A stretch of 64,000 bases of DNA. Origin: Arthrobacter antioxidans. Its GTDB lineage: Bacteria > Actinomycetota > Actinomycetes > Actinomycetales > Micrococcaceae. Below are positions 26,601 to 35,475 of the stretch, piece by piece (position 1 is the stretch's first letter; every line of letters starts with the position of its first letter). The notes under the pieces are model-generated. The model ran no database searches and was not told where the DNA came from. It worked only from the letters and a program-made list of their open reading frames with translations. The position numbers and the translations under genes were made by a program. Where the stretch lies: NCBI RefSeq assembly GCF_023100725.1, contig NZ_CP095501.1, positions 310,001 through 374,000 on the forward strand, read 5' to 3'.

Positions 26601-26832
26601 CCCGCTCGCCCTGGCGAACGGCAGCACGGGGAAGGTGAACCTCGCCTGGAAGGGTCTGGAACCCGGCTCCTACGTGGGTCGCGTCACCTACGCCGGCTCC
26701 TCGGCCGTGACCTACGTGTCGGTCGTCGTGAACGGTGCGGGGCAGGCCCAGGCCCAGCTGCCCACCGTCAGCCCTGCGGACAAGCTCCCCACGGGCCCGC
26801 GGGAAGCGATCACCCCCACCGGGAACAAGTAG
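23695..26832 (+). CDS. Secreted S8 family serine peptidase (subtilase)
   Basis: A 1045-residue exported protease. A Sec signal (about residues 1-40) is followed by an I9-type propeptide (YIVVLADKPVATYEGG, up to about 165) and a subtilase domain with Asp203 (GVIDTGYAPDNPF), His302 (DNHGTHTAS) and Ser628 (GTSMASPHVAG). The wide His-Ser gap holds a PA-type insertion (GKIVVCDRGVVDRTAKSIEV). Fn3-like and C-terminal beta domains follow. It resembles large actinobacterial and plant-type subtilases. ATG 23695 begins the signal peptide, with AGAGG 12 nt upstream. A SSI-like lipoprotein gene lies close by on the other strand and may encode its regulator. Confidence 0.92.
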   Translation: MTQRRNAGQGRTSLRAAAAIVLGLPLLVSSTAVAPAAFAAPVPATSVTPQKAPAKNLDPAQYPAGKYIVVLADKPVATYEGGVQGIAPTKPQPGSKLDAKAPNVQQYSAFLETKQQEVATAESVEIDRTYTAAINGFAADLSADQAIELAKSDKVLMVAPDVENAPDYSTIDFLGLNGNKGAWKTQFGGEKNAGKGTVVGVIDTGYAPDNPFFAGKPVKPLKGNAQPKVGEPYRTADGKIAMLKADGSTFTGDCEVGQDFDGSLCNSKVVAAQYFAEAFVSTVPAANRAPEEVLSPVDIDNHGTHTASTAAGNAGITQTVDGRNFGVSSGVAPEAKISVYKTCWEDADPNTGGCYSSASVDAINQAILDGVDVLNYSISGSTTTTTDPVSLAFLSATSAGIFVAASAGNSGPTASTVNHGAPWMTTVAASTFNYELQGTAEFSDGTKYRGASIMRAGVPASPVVLAANAAAAGAVSPNLCGPNTLDPAKVAGKIVVCDRGVVDRTAKSIEVKRGGGVGMILVNVVDSSTDTDQHVIPTVHVNAPEALELKAKVAANPSITVALQPTDTTGKPLPPTPQIAGFSSRGPLLATDSDLLKPDITAPGVAVLAGVSTVGSKGAQFGFLSGTSMASPHVAGFAALVLGKNPAWSPAAVKSAMMTTAYPLKTATGGVETDVLAVGAGHINPATVLSPGLVYDQSVNDYLGFIQGTGAQLGITGVKPVAAKDTNVPSFALGNLTGRIEVTRTVTAVTPGLYRATANVPGVKVTVTPEILNFSAAGEKRTFKVSFENQSAPSGRFAAGSLTWSGQGKTVTSPVAVRPQAVKAPTEVAFTSPGPDGSGTFDVTSGTNTPIKMTLDGLSKADSTAIELAVNAETTKEVTVPAGAPVAKFSVLSSDPAADFDMFIVNPNKTVTQVATADASETITIPNPAPGTYQIIANLYASTDNRSTAGTIDAAILKSNENNATLTPNPLALANGSTGKVNLAWKGLEPGSYVGRVTYAGSSAVTYVSVVVNGAGQAQAQLPTVSPADKLPTGPREAITPTGNK

Positions 26833-26836
26833 CACC

Positions 26837-26906
26837 CACCGAATGACAAGCACCGAATAGCAAGCACCGAATGACAAGCACCGAATAGCAAGCACCGAAT
26901 GACAGG
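26837..26906 (+). repeat. Five 14-bp tandem repeats after the subtilase gene
   Basis: Five head-to-tail units of CACCGAATGACAAG alternate with CACCGAATAGCAAG, beginning 5 bp after the subtilase stop and ending just before the hairpin at 26911. Each unit contains TGA or TAG. Without spacers these are not CRISPR repeats. They probably arose by slippage in the 3' untranslated region. Confidence 0.9.
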
Positions 26907-26910
26907 CAGA

Positions 26911-26939
26911 AGGCCGGTGGATCACTGATCCACCGGCCT
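26911..26939. terminator. Perfect hairpin between convergent subtilase and aspartokinase genes
   Basis: A perfect 14-bp inverted repeat (AGGCCGGTGGATCA with TGATCCACCGGCCT, 1-nt centre) lies 79 bp after the subtilase stop. It has no T-run, but its position and stability suit a terminator. About 135 bp to the lysC stop contain no feature I recognise. Confidence 0.65.
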
Positions 26940-27075
26940 CCTCCATGTCCGGCGTCGTCCGCCGGCCTGCTTCATCCCACGCCCCGCGGTCGGGGAGCGG
27001 GACGGGTCGAACACTCCCGCTCCGCGCGGTCCTGGAGTGGGACGGACGCCCTGCGGCGGCCCCCGGGCGGTAGGT

Positions 27076-28365
27076 CTAGCGGCCCGTCCCGGCGTACACC
27101 GTGGCAGTGGCCTCGCCGTCGAGCTCGAACGCGGCATGCACCGCGCGCACCGCGGCGTCGAGCAGCTCCGCGCCGGTGACGACGGAGATGCGGATCTCCG
27201 ACGTCGAGATCATGTCGATGTTCACGCCGGCGTCGGACAGGGCGCGGAAGAAGCGGTAGGAGACGCCGGGATTCGAGCGCATGCCGGCGCCGATGAGCGA
27301 GAGCTTGCCGATCTTCTCGTTGTAGTCGACCGATTCGAAGCCCACGCGGTCCTGCGCGGCGCCGAGTGCGGCGAGCGCCTCGGCGCCGTCGACGATCGGG
27401 AGGGTGAAGGAGATGTCCGTGCGGCCGGACCCGTGCGTGGAGACGTTCTGCACGATCATGTCGATGTTCGTGTTGGCGCCGGCGACGATCCCGAAGATCT
27501 CGGCCGCCTTGCCGGGGATGTCGGGCACGCCGACCACGGTGACCTTCGCTTCGGAGCGGTCGTGCGCGACGCCGGAGATGATGGGCTGTTCCAAGGGTTC
27601 TCCCTCTTGAATCTTGATCTGGTCGTCGGGGCTGGGGAGCACCCAGGTGCCCTCGTTGTGGCTGAAGGAGGATCGGACGTGCAGGGGGACGCCGAAGCGG
27701 CGCGCGTACTCGACGCAGCGCAGGTGCAGGATCTTGGCCCCCGACGCCGCCATCTCGAGCATCTCCTCGCTCGAGATGGTGTCGATCTTCTGCGCGGACG
27801 GGACCACCCGGGGATCGGCGGTGTAGACGCCGTCGACGTCCGTGTAGATCTCGCAGACGTCCGCGTCGAGCGCGGCGGCGAGGGCGACGGCGGTGGTGTC
27901 CGATCCGCCGCGGCCGAGGGTCGTGATGTCGTTGCTGTCACGGCTCATGCCCTGGAAACCGGCGACGATCGCGACGTCGCCCTTCTCGATGGCCGTCCGG
28001 ATGCGGTGCGGCGAGACGTCGATGATCCTCGCCTTGCCGTGGATGGCGTCCGTGATCATGCCCGCCTGGCTACCCGTGAAGGACTGCGCGGACGCGCCGG
28101 TCGCGTGGATCGCCATCGCCAGGAGGGCCATGGAGATGCGTTCGCCTGCGCTCAGGAGCATGTCCATCTCGCGGGCGTCCGACGACGTCGGGCTCACCTG
28201 CCCGGCGAGGTCCAGCAGTTCGTCCGTGCTGTCGCCCATCGCGGACACGACGACGACCACCTGGTGGCCCGCAGCCTGGGTGTCGACGACCCGCCGTGCG
28301 ACGCGCTTGATCCCATCGGCGTCGGCCACCGACGATCCGCCGAATTTCTGGACTATGAGGCTCAT
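27076..28365 (-). CDS. lysC: Aspartate kinase
   Basis: A 429-residue aspartokinase catalysing the first step to lysine, threonine, methionine and diaminopimelate. The kinase domain opens with [19 protein letters not shown] and contains [14 protein letters not shown] and the [19 protein letters not shown] stretch in two parts; two ACT domains follow from about residue 265 ([18 protein letters not shown]) and 345 ([15 protein letters not shown]). These bind Lys/Thr for feedback control in the family. ATG 28365 is chosen for homology; an in-frame GTG at 28377 is possible, and neither has a strong ribosome-binding site. Unlike in many actinobacteria, asd is not adjacent. Confidence 0.95.
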   Translation of the reverse strand: MSLIVQKFGGSSVADADGIKRVARRVVDTQAAGHQVVVVVSAMGDSTDELLDLAGQVSPTSSDAREMDMLLSAGERISMALLAMAIHATGASAQSFTGSQAGMITDAIHGKARIIDVSPHRIRTAIEKGDVAIVAGFQGMSRDSNDITTLGRGGSDTTAVALAAALDADVCEIYTDVDGVYTADPRVVPSAQKIDTISSEEMLEMAASGAKILHLRCVEYARRFGVPLHVRSSFSHNEGTWVLPSPDDQIKIQEGEPLEQPIISGVAHDRSEAKVTVVGVPDIPGKAAEIFGIVAGANTNIDMIVQNVSTHGSGRTDISFTLPIVDGAEALAALGAAQDRVGFESVDYNEKIGKLSLIGAGMRSNPGVSYRFFRALSDAGVNIDMISTSEIRISVVTGAELLDAAVRAVHAAFELDGEATATVYAGTGR

Positions 28366-28585
28366 GCACTCGCTCACTGACGAAGGAGGACGGCGGCGTC
28401 AGCCGGCCGTGCTTGCTGTGACGGGCGGCAGCGTCGGCGCCTGAGGGAGCGGGGGACCGGGATCCTACGCCCGTGCCAGTGTAGCGGCGGGGGAATCGTC
28501 CGCTCAAAGTCGGGGTCGGAATAAGAACCTGCGGGTGCCTCACGATTCCCGTGCCGCAGTCCGGTCCAAATGCTCCCGCGTCGCC

Positions 28586-28591
28586 TAATCT
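28586..28591 (+). promoter_or_regulatory. -10 box (TAATCT) for leaderless start at 28598
   Basis: TAATCT, 6-nt spacer CGGAGC, then ATG. The purines in the spacer are too close to the ATG to act as a Shine-Dalgarno sequence. Confidence 0.5.
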
Positions 28592-28597
28592 CGGAGC

Positions 28598-29530
28598 ATG
28601 ACCAACGAATATGGGGGAATCGTCGTCGAGGGGGTCGCGCGGAGCTTCGGCTCGGTGCAGGCCGTCCGCGACATCGATTTCGAGGCTCCGCCCGGGGAAG
28701 TGACCGCCCTGATCGGTCCCAACGGCTCCGGCAAGACGACCCTGCTGCTGATGATGGCGAGCCTGCTGGCTCCCGATCTCGGCGCCATCCGTGTGGCGGG
28801 CTTCGATCCCGTCGCGCAGCCCAAAGAGGTGCGGAGCAGGGTGGGCTGGATGCCGGACACCCTGGGCGCGTGGGAGTCGCTGACCGCCCAGGAGGTGCTG
28901 ACGACGATCGGCGCGCTCTACGGGATGGGCCCCGCGGTGCGGACGCGGCGGGCCGACGAACTGCTGGCGGCCGTGAAGCTCACCGACTTCGGCCATCAGC
29001 CGGCCCGTGTCCTCTCCCGCGGTCAGCAGCAGCGGCTCAGCCTGGCCCGCGCCCTGATCCACGACCCCCAGGTCCTGCTCCTGGACGAGCCGGCGTCGGG
29101 CCTCGATCCCGGCTCGCGGGTGGATCTGCGGTCGCTCCTGCGCTCCCTCGCCGCCGAGGGCAAGACCGTCGTGGTCTCGAGCCATGTGCTGTCGGAGCTC
29201 GACGAGATCGCCGACCGCGCCGTCTTCGTCAGCCGCGGCGAGTCGGTGAAGAGCCAGACGCTCGACGAGGCGGGTGGACAGATCCGCCGTTACTACATCC
29301 AGGCCGAGCCGATGACCGCGCTCGCCACTGCCCTGCAGAGCCACGGCGTGCGCTTCGAGACGCGCCGCGACTCGCGGCGCGAGGAGTTCCTCGTCCAGCT
29401 CGGCAGCACCGCGGAGGCCTCCTGGCTGCTGCGCACCCTGGTGATGGCCGACGTCGTCGTCACCGCCTTCGCACCCGCCGGCGGTGCGCTCGAAGAAACC
29501 TACATGAGCCTCGATACGGACAGACGATGA
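28598..29530 (+). CDS. ABC transporter ATP-binding protein (exporter type)
   Basis: A 310-residue ATPase with Walker A GPNGSGKTT (residues 38-46), signature LSRGQQQRLSLARAL, Walker B QVLLLDEPASGLD and switch His in VVVSSHVLSEL. A C-terminal extension of about 90 residues resembles that of CcmA/YadG-type exporters. The stop overlaps the permease ATG (ATGA), so the pair forms one transporter. Substrate is unknown; related pairs export drugs, lipids or peptides. Confidence 0.88.
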   Translation: MTNEYGGIVVEGVARSFGSVQAVRDIDFEAPPGEVTALIGPNGSGKTTLLLMMASLLAPDLGAIRVAGFDPVAQPKEVRSRVGWMPDTLGAWESLTAQEVLTTIGALYGMGPAVRTRRADELLAAVKLTDFGHQPARVLSRGQQQRLSLARALIHDPQVLLLDEPASGLDPGSRVDLRSLLRSLAAEGKTVVVSSHVLSELDEIADRAVFVSRGESVKSQTLDEAGGQIRRYYIQAEPMTALATALQSHGVRFETRRDSRREEFLVQLGSTAEASWLLRTLVMADVVVTAFAPAGGALEETYMSLDTDRR

Positions 29531-30666
29531 GCACAGCGACCGAACCCTCGACCCCCCACCCCGTCCGTCCGTCGACCTCCCTGCCGTTCCGGACCGCGGT
29601 CCGCACCGTGTTCACCCTCGAGATGAAGCAGCGACTCCGGGGCAGGGGCTGGTACTGGATGCTCGGCACCTGGTTCGTGGTGGTCGGCTTCATCTTCGTC
29701 CTCGCCCTCGGCGTGATCGGGGCCACCGACAACGAGGGCGGGATCCTCTTCGACCTGATCGTCGGCTTCGTCCTGTTCTTCGGACTCCTCGTCTCGCCCG
29801 GGCTGTCGGCGAACGCCATCAATGGTGACCGCGCGGGCGGCACCCTCGCGATCCTCCAGGTCACCCTGCTGACGCCGGGGCAGCTGCTCGCGGGGAAGTG
29901 GCTGGCCTCATGGGTGGGTTCCCTCGCGTTCCTCGTCCTCAGCAGCCCCTTCATCCTCTGGGCGCTCGCCCTCGGCGGCGTCGACGGCCAGGAGGCGGTG
30001 GTCTCGCTCCTGATGCTCGCGGTGGAACTCGGCGTCGTCTGCGCGATCGGCGTGGGCGTCTCGGCGCTCGCCAACCGGCCCCTCTTCTCCATCGTCAGCA
30101 CCTACATGGTGGTGGCGCTGCTGGCCATCGGCACGGTGATCGTCTTCGGGCTGAGTACCCTGCTGGTGATGGAGGAGCGGACGGTCACGTCGTCCTACTA
30201 CAACTACCCGGAGGGCAGCTTCGACAGCATGGGCGCTCCCGAGCCGGGGGCCGAGCTGGAGTGCGTCACGCAGACCTACCGGGCGGAGCTGCCCAATACG
30301 CAGTACATCACCTGGATCCTGGCCGCGAACCCGTTCGTGGTGGTGGCCGACGCCGTGCCCTACAGTGTCGAGGACCTGCCGGAGCCGGAGACGCCGGGGG
30401 CCTTGGGTCCCGCCGACGGACCGTACTACACGCCGGGCGTCATGGAGACGATCAGCCAGGGCGTGCGCTCGGCGCAGGCCGGACCCGACACCGATCAGAC
30501 GTGCGAGGAGGCAACCCGGGCTCTTCGACCGCTCCCGCAGGAGACGCCGATCTGGCCGCTCGGGCTGGGGATCCAGCTGGCCCTGGCGGCAGGACTCCTC
30601 CTGGCCGCCCGCCGGAAGCTGACGATGCCGGCCCGGCGCCTCGCGCGGGGGACCCGCATCGCCTAG
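29527..30666 (+). CDS. ABC-2 type transporter permease
   Basis: A 379-residue membrane protein beginning MSTATEPSTPHPVRPSTSLP, with a cytosolic tail of about 50 residues and about six hydrophobic spans. Between the fifth and sixth spans (roughly residues 217-337) is a hydrophilic extracytoplasmic loop with two or three Cys and many Tyr/Pro residues. The motif RAGGTLAILQVTLLTPGQLL after the second span is characteristic of ABC-2 permeases. It is coupled by a 4-nt overlap to the ATPase gene and convergent with recR (24-bp gap). Confidence 0.85.
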   Translation: MSTATEPSTPHPVRPSTSLPFRTAVRTVFTLEMKQRLRGRGWYWMLGTWFVVVGFIFVLALGVIGATDNEGGILFDLIVGFVLFFGLLVSPGLSANAINGDRAGGTLAILQVTLLTPGQLLAGKWLASWVGSLAFLVLSSPFILWALALGGVDGQEAVVSLLMLAVELGVVCAIGVGVSALANRPLFSIVSTYMVVALLAIGTVIVFGLSTLLVMEERTVTSSYYNYPEGSFDSMGAPEPGAELECVTQTYRAELPNTQYITWILAANPFVVVADAVPYSVEDLPEPETPGALGPADGPYYTPGVMETISQGVRSAQAGPDTDQTCEEATRALRPLPQETPIWPLGLGIQLALAAGLLLAARRKLTMPARRLARGTRIA

Positions 30667-30690
30667 GGGTCCCTCCGGGGGCCGATCGCG

Positions 30691-31287
30691 TCAGGACATG
30701 ACGCGGCGGCCCTCGAAGGCCCGGCCGAGGGTCACCTCGTCCGCGTACTCCAGATCGCCGCCGACCGGGAGGCCCGACGCGAGGCGCGTGACGGGGATGC
30801 CGATGGTCTTGAGCATCCGCACCAGGTAGGTCGCCGTCGCTTCACCCTCCAGGTTCGGATCGGTGGCGATGATGATCTCCTGGATCTGCGCGTCCGACAG
30901 GCGGGCAAGCAGTTCGCGGATGCGCAGCTGGTCGGGCCCTACGCCCGCGATGGGATTGATGGCGCCCCCGAGCACGTGGTACCTGCCGCGGAACGAGCGC
31001 GTGCGTTCGACGGCGATCACGTCCTTCGATTCCTCGACGACGCAGATCATGGTGGCATCCCGGCGTGGATCGCGGCAGATGGCGCACTGTTCCTGCTCGG
31101 CGACGTTGCCGCAGACGGTGCAGAACTTCACGCGTTCCTTGACCGTGGTGATCGCGGTGACCAGGCGCTGCATGTCCTCGCCGTCCGCTTCGAGGATGTG
31201 GAACGCGAGGCGCTGGGCCGACTTCGGGCCCACCCCGGGCAGGCGTCCGAGCTCGTCGATAAGCTCCTGCACTGCGCCTTCGTACAC
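30691..31287 (-). CDS. recR: Recombination mediator protein RecR
   Basis: A 198-residue RecR, which loads RecA with RecF/RecO at gapped DNA. It has the helix-hairpin-helix [20 protein letters not shown] (about residues 11-30), a four-Cys zinc finger ([16 protein letters not shown]) and a Toprim domain ([16 protein letters not shown] then [13 protein letters not shown]). GTG 31287 is the start with AGAGGA upstream; longer frames add only unconserved residues. It lies 189 bp downstream of dnaX on the same strand, the common bacterial arrangement. Confidence 0.95.
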   Translation of the reverse strand: MYEGAVQELIDELGRLPGVGPKSAQRLAFHILEADGEDMQRLVTAITTVKERVKFCTVCGNVAEQEQCAICRDPRRDATMICVVEESKDVIAVERTRSFRGRYHVLGGAINPIAGVGPDQLRIRELLARLSDAQIQEIIIATDPNLEGEATATYLVRMLKTIGIPVTRLASGLPVGGDLEYADEVTLGRAFEGRRVMS

Positions 31288-31351
31288 GGTGTGTCCTCTT
31301 CTGCCGGTGGTGATGGTGCCGGTGTCCCGGTGCCGGGGGCGTGGTCCACCC

Positions 31352-31374
31352 CTTCCCGCTGCGCCAGCGGGAAG
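31352..31374 (-). terminator. Hairpin between dnaX and recR
   Basis: A 9-bp inverted repeat (CTTCCCGCT with AGCGGGAAG, 5-nt loop) lies in the 189-bp dnaX-recR gap. There is no T-run, so it may be a processing or attenuation hairpin and not a terminator. Confidence 0.35.
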
Positions 31375-31476
31375 AAGCGTACCCTCCATTGTCCGCCCTG
31401 CCGCCCCGGCGGCGTGCCCGGAGGGCGGCCGCGGCGTTACGCCCTGAGCGTGGGCGGTCCCGACGTCGGGCGCCCG

Positions 31477-34400
31477 CTACTGGCCGTCGAGGCTGCGTTC
31501 CTCGATGAGGCGCCCGTTGAGGATGCGCTCGATCGCGGTCCGTCCCACGAGTCCCGATTCCTCGACGGTCTCGTCGTCCGCACTGGGCTCGTCCTCCACG
31601 AAGCGGAGATCGACCGCGCCCCGTGCCGCGGCTGCCTCCTCGGCGCGCTTCCGTTCGGCGGCGTCGAGCAGCTGCTGGTAGCGGCTGACGGGCTTCTGCC
31701 GGACGTCGCCGGCCGCGACCGGGCGGTCCGGTCCCGTGCCGGCGGGCGACGCCGTGGCCGGTGCCGCCGTGTCGGGTGCGGACGTCGGGGCGCCGGCGAC
31801 GGCGGGGCCGGGCGCCGCGAAGCGGGGCACGACCGGCGTCCTGGGCTGGACGGGAGCCGTGGTGCGTGCAGCGGGTGACGGGTGTGCCGTCTCCGCAGCG
31901 GTGCCGCCCGGAGGCGTCGGTGGCTTCGCCCGGTCGTCGTCGGCTGCTGGTGGCGTGGCAGCGCCCGGCGGACTCCAGACGACGGATCGGGACGCCACCG
32001 GCGCGGTGGACGGATTCGTCGCAACTCCCCCCGGTGTGGCGCGCGGGCCGGGCGCGGATGGGCCCTGGGACAGCGGCGCACGCTGGGAGCGCTGCGGGTC
32101 CGCGCCCCGGGCGCTCGCCGTATCGGGTGCGGGTGTCGGGGCCGAGGGCCGCTGGGTTCCTCCGGCCCCGCGTGGTGCTGCGGCGCCGCGGTCATAGGGA
32201 TCCTCCGGGACGGAGCCCCAGCCCGGCCCGGGATCGAAGGCTTCCTCGGGAGGCTCGACGAGGGCCCAGGAGTCGTCGGACATGGAGGGGTCCCAGGCGC
32301 TGACCGCCTCCGCACCGGCCTGCGCCGACCCGGACGCGGCCCCCGATGCCGAGCGCTCGGCCGGACGGGCACCGCGGGTGGCAGCCTCGATCGGCGCCGC
32401 TTCCTTCGCGCGGTTCGGAGGGGTGGCCCCACCGGTGGCCCAGCGCGCTGCAGGTGCGGCAGTGGAGGTCGTGGTGCCGGGACGGTCTGGGTCCGTGACC
32501 GGCGTCGGGCGGGTGGAGGCCTGCACGGCCGGCCGCGCTGGAGGCGGGGGATTCCGGTCCGGGCGGACGGCACCCTCGGCTCCCTCGGCAGCGGTCGTGC
32601 CCTCGGCGTCCGGGGCGGTCGCGCGGTCCGGGCCTGCGGCGTGGCCCGTGTCCGGCCGGGCTGCCGATGCAGCAGCAGGGATCACGCCACCGGCAGGGCC
32701 GGCGGTCGGCGTCGGGCCGGAGAACGGATCGCCGGCCGGTCCCGCCGGGGCGCCTACCGCCCCCGCGTCGAGGTGGCCGGCCGGGTCGGGGGTGCCGGTG
32801 GATCGATCGGGTGCCGCACCATCTGGTGACGGCGCAGCAGGAGCGGCCCCGGCCTCCCGCGGCGCAGGGTGCGGCGACGACGACGTCGGAGTGCCGGCTT
32901 CGGCGTCGTGCGGCGCAGGGCCCGTGGGCGACGACGCTCCCGGTCCCGCGTTCCCTGCGGTTCCTGTGTCCGTCGACGGTCGAGTGCCCTCCCGAGGTGC
33001 GGGCGGATTGCTCCCGTGACCTGGCGTGGAGGAAGCAGGGCTCGGGCTGCTACCCGGGCCCGCCGTGCGGGCCGGTACTTTTGGGCCCGACTCACCCGAC
33101 CCGCCGGCGTCATGGACCGCTTCGATGGAGCAGGTGAGGCCGAGGACCTTGTGGATCGCCTGCTTCAGGTTGTCCATGTGGGGCCCGCGCTGGAACCCGA
33201 TGGCGTTGCCCTGGTTCACGAACGCGAGGACCAGCTGGTTGCCCTCGAAAGACCGGGGCTTGGCCGAGACGTTCACGATGAGCCAGGTGGCGCGTTTGAT
33301 GTGCGCGACCTCGTCCATGATCTCGGGCCAGGCACGTCGGATCATCTCGATGTTGCCGCCGGATGCAGCGGGTTGCCCCTGCTGGCCCTGGTCGGGCCGC
33401 CGGGATTCCTGCTGCGGTGCCGGACCGCCCGGGGTCGGCGCAGGATGCTGCGAGGACGAGTGGTGGTCCCGTGTCGCGTCGGGCTGCCGGGCGGCTTCGG
33501 TAGGAGGCTGCGGCCCGCCGCCGGTCTTCGGCTGCCGGCCGGGATCGGCACTGGGCTGCTGTCCGGGCGCGCTGTCGGGCTGCTGGCCCTGCCGGTTCTC
33601 CGGGCCCGACGATCGCGGAGCCTGATCACCCTCGCGCCGCGGACCACCATCGACGGAGGAGGCCGGTTCCGCGGGGCCCGCCCCTGACGGCGCGCCCGGT
33701 CGATCGGGCCTGCGCTCGTCTGCAGCCGGGTGTTCCTCGCGGTCGTCGGCACTCGCCGGCACGCCCGGCGCCGGGGCGCCGAGCATCGGGGTCGCGTCGG
33801 TGGTCGCTGCTTCGCCGGAGGCATCCGGAGCTCCTGCGGCATCCGGAACGACTGCCGTGCCCGGAGTGTCGGGAGTGTCCGGTCGGTTCGGAGCATCTGC
33901 CGCACCGGGCACGCCTGGCACACCTGCCGCGGGGGCCCCCGGCGTGCCGGGCCCGCCCGGAGCACTTGCCGCGGGGCGCTCCGCCGTCTTCGCCTCGGAT
34001 GCCGGATCGGCGAAGGCAGTGGGGGTGGAGACACCCCAGTTGCCACCCCAGTCGGGCGAGGAGTCCGCCGCAGGAGTCCCGGGCTGCCGGTCACGGGCCG
34101 CGGCGGGGATGGCGGGGGACTGCGCGCCCGGAGCGGCTGCGGGCACTGCGGGAGCGGCCGGGTCGGCGACGGGCAGCGACCAGCGGGCGGCTGCCTCCTC
34201 GGCGGTCCGGGGGACGCCGTCGAGCCGCGGACGCGGAGGCTTCGGAGGCTCCGCCACGGCGTCGGGGGTGGGCGCGGCGGCGGGTTCGCTGCCGGCGGTG
34301 GGTGTCCCGGCGGCGTACTCGAGGCGACGCTCGATGCGGTCCACCCGGGCGAGCGTGCCGCGTACCGAGGCATCCGCCGCCGGGAGCAGCAGGCGTGCGC

Positions 34401-35475
34401 ACAGCAGTTCGAGGTGCAGTCGCGGCGACGTGGCGCCGGTCATCTCGTTCAAGGCGGCATTGGTGACGTCGGCGGCGCGGGACAGCTCGCCGGCGCCGAG
34501 CTGGTTCGCCTGCGTGCGCATGCGGTTCAGCTGGTCGTCGGGGACGCCGCGCAGGATGGATGCGGCGCCCTCGGGGACCGCGTTGATGACGATCAGGTCG
34601 CGGAACCGCTCCAGCAGGTCCTCCACGAAGCGCCGGGGGTCGTGCCCGGTCTGGATCACGCGGTCCACGGCGTTGAACACCGTTGCGGCGTCGCCGGCGG
34701 CCACGGAGTCGACGACGTCGTCGAGCAGGGTCGCGTGCGTGTAGCCGAGGAGCGAGACGGCGAGCTCGTAGTCGAGCCCGGACTCGTTCGCGCCGGCCAT
34801 GAGCTGGTCGAGTACGGAGAGGGAGTCGCGGACGGATCCGCCGCCGGCACGGACCACGAGCGAGAGGACTCCGGGGGCCACCGGCACGTTCTCCTGCCGG
34901 CACAGCAGCTCGAGGTAGGCCATGAGGGGTTCGGGCGGGACGAGCCGGAACGGGTAGTGGTGCGTTCGTGACCGGATGGTGCCGATCACCTTGTCCGGCT
35001 CGGTGGTCGCGAAGATGAACAGGATGTGCTCCGGCGGTTCCTCCACGATCTTCAGCAGTGCGTTGAAGCCCGCCGAGGTGACCATGTGGGCCTCATCGAT
35101 GATGAAGATCTTGAACCGGTCCCGGACGGGGGCGAAGGTGGCGCGCTCGCGGAGATCGCGGGCGTCGTCGACGCCGCCGTGGCTCGCGGCGTCGATCTCG
35201 ATGACGTCCAGGCTGCCCGAGCCGTTCCGGGCGAGTTCGACGCAGCTGTCGCAGACACCGCACGGTGTGGAGGTGGGGCCCTGCGCGCAGTTGAGGCAGC
35301 GGGCGAGGATCCGCGCCGAGGTGGTCTTGCCGCAGCCGCGGGGCCCGGAGAACAGGTAGGCGTGGTTGATGCGGTCCTTGTCGATGGCCGCCATCAGGGG
35401 TTCGGTGACATGCTCCTGGCCGATGACGTCCGCGAAGGTCTCGGGACGGTAGCGGCGGTAGAGGGCTGTACTCAC
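31477..35475 (-). CDS. dnaX: DNA polymerase III subunit gamma/tau, unusually long
   Basis: A 1332-residue clamp-loader ATPase. Residues 1-370 hold the AAA+ core: YRRYRPETFADVIGQ, Walker A GPRGCGKTT, a four-Cys zinc module (CLNCAQ...CGVCDSC), Walker B FIIDEAHMV and sensor TTEPDKVIGTIRSRT. A Pro/Ala/Thr-rich linker follows. A conserved tau domain lies near residues 711-795 (MIRRAWPEIMDEVAHIKRAT), then about 460 more low-complexity residues and a conserved charged tail. The start is GTG 35475, overlapping the gluQRS stop. No A-rich slippery site is visible, so a frameshifted gamma form is not predicted. Confidence 0.94.
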   Translation of the reverse strand: MSTALYRRYRPETFADVIGQEHVTEPLMAAIDKDRINHAYLFSGPRGCGKTTSARILARCLNCAQGPTSTPCGVCDSCVELARNGSGSLDVIEIDAASHGGVDDARDLRERATFAPVRDRFKIFIIDEAHMVTSAGFNALLKIVEEPPEHILFIFATTEPDKVIGTIRSRTHHYPFRLVPPEPLMAYLELLCRQENVPVAPGVLSLVVRAGGGSVRDSLSVLDQLMAGANESGLDYELAVSLLGYTHATLLDDVVDSVAAGDAATVFNAVDRVIQTGHDPRRFVEDLLERFRDLIVINAVPEGAASILRGVPDDQLNRMRTQANQLGAGELSRAADVTNAALNEMTGATSPRLHLELLCARLLLPAADASVRGTLARVDRIERRLEYAAGTPTAGSEPAAAPTPDAVAEPPKPPRPRLDGVPRTAEEAAARWSLPVADPAAPAVPAAAPGAQSPAIPAAARDRQPGTPAADSSPDWGGNWGVSTPTAFADPASEAKTAERPAASAPGGPGTPGAPAAGVPGVPGAADAPNRPDTPDTPGTAVVPDAAGAPDASGEAATTDATPMLGAPAPGVPASADDREEHPAADERRPDRPGAPSGAGPAEPASSVDGGPRREGDQAPRSSGPENRQGQQPDSAPGQQPSADPGRQPKTGGGPQPPTEAARQPDATRDHHSSSQHPAPTPGGPAPQQESRRPDQGQQGQPAASGGNIEMIRRAWPEIMDEVAHIKRATWLIVNVSAKPRSFEGNQLVLAFVNQGNAIGFQRGPHMDNLKQAIHKVLGLTCSIEAVHDAGGSGESGPKVPARTAGPGSSPSPASSTPGHGSNPPAPREGTRPSTDTGTAGNAGPGASSPTGPAPHDAEAGTPTSSSPHPAPREAGAAPAAPSPDGAAPDRSTGTPDPAGHLDAGAVGAPAGPAGDPFSGPTPTAGPAGGVIPAAASAARPDTGHAAGPDRATAPDAEGTTAAEGAEGAVRPDRNPPPPARPAVQASTRPTPVTDPDRPGTTTSTAAPAARWATGGATPPNRAKEAAPIEAATRGARPAERSASGAASGSAQAGAEAVSAWDPSMSDDSWALVEPPEEAFDPGPGWGSVPEDPYDRGAAAPRGAGGTQRPSAPTPAPDTASARGADPQRSQRAPLSQGPSAPGPRATPGGVATNPSTAPVASRSVVWSPPGAATPPAADDDRAKPPTPPGGTAAETAHPSPAARTTAPVQPRTPVVPRFAAPGPAVAGAPTSAPDTAAPATASPAGTGPDRPVAAGDVRQKPVSRYQQLLDAAERKRAEEAAAARGAVDLRFVEDEPSADDETVEESGLVGRTAIERILNGRLIEERSLDGQ

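Noticed and set aside
26837..26906. Short repeat array considered as CRISPR
   Set aside because: Units are only 14 bp and directly adjoining, with no spacers and no cas genes.
23782..26946. 1054-residue open frame antisense to the subtilase
   Set aside because: Arg/Gly/Asp/His-rich shadow of a gene with an intact catalytic triad on the other strand.
28366..28597. lysC leader examined for a lysine riboswitch
   Set aside because: No L-box core blocks are visible; only a possible TAGGAT -10 on the minus strand at 28462-28467.
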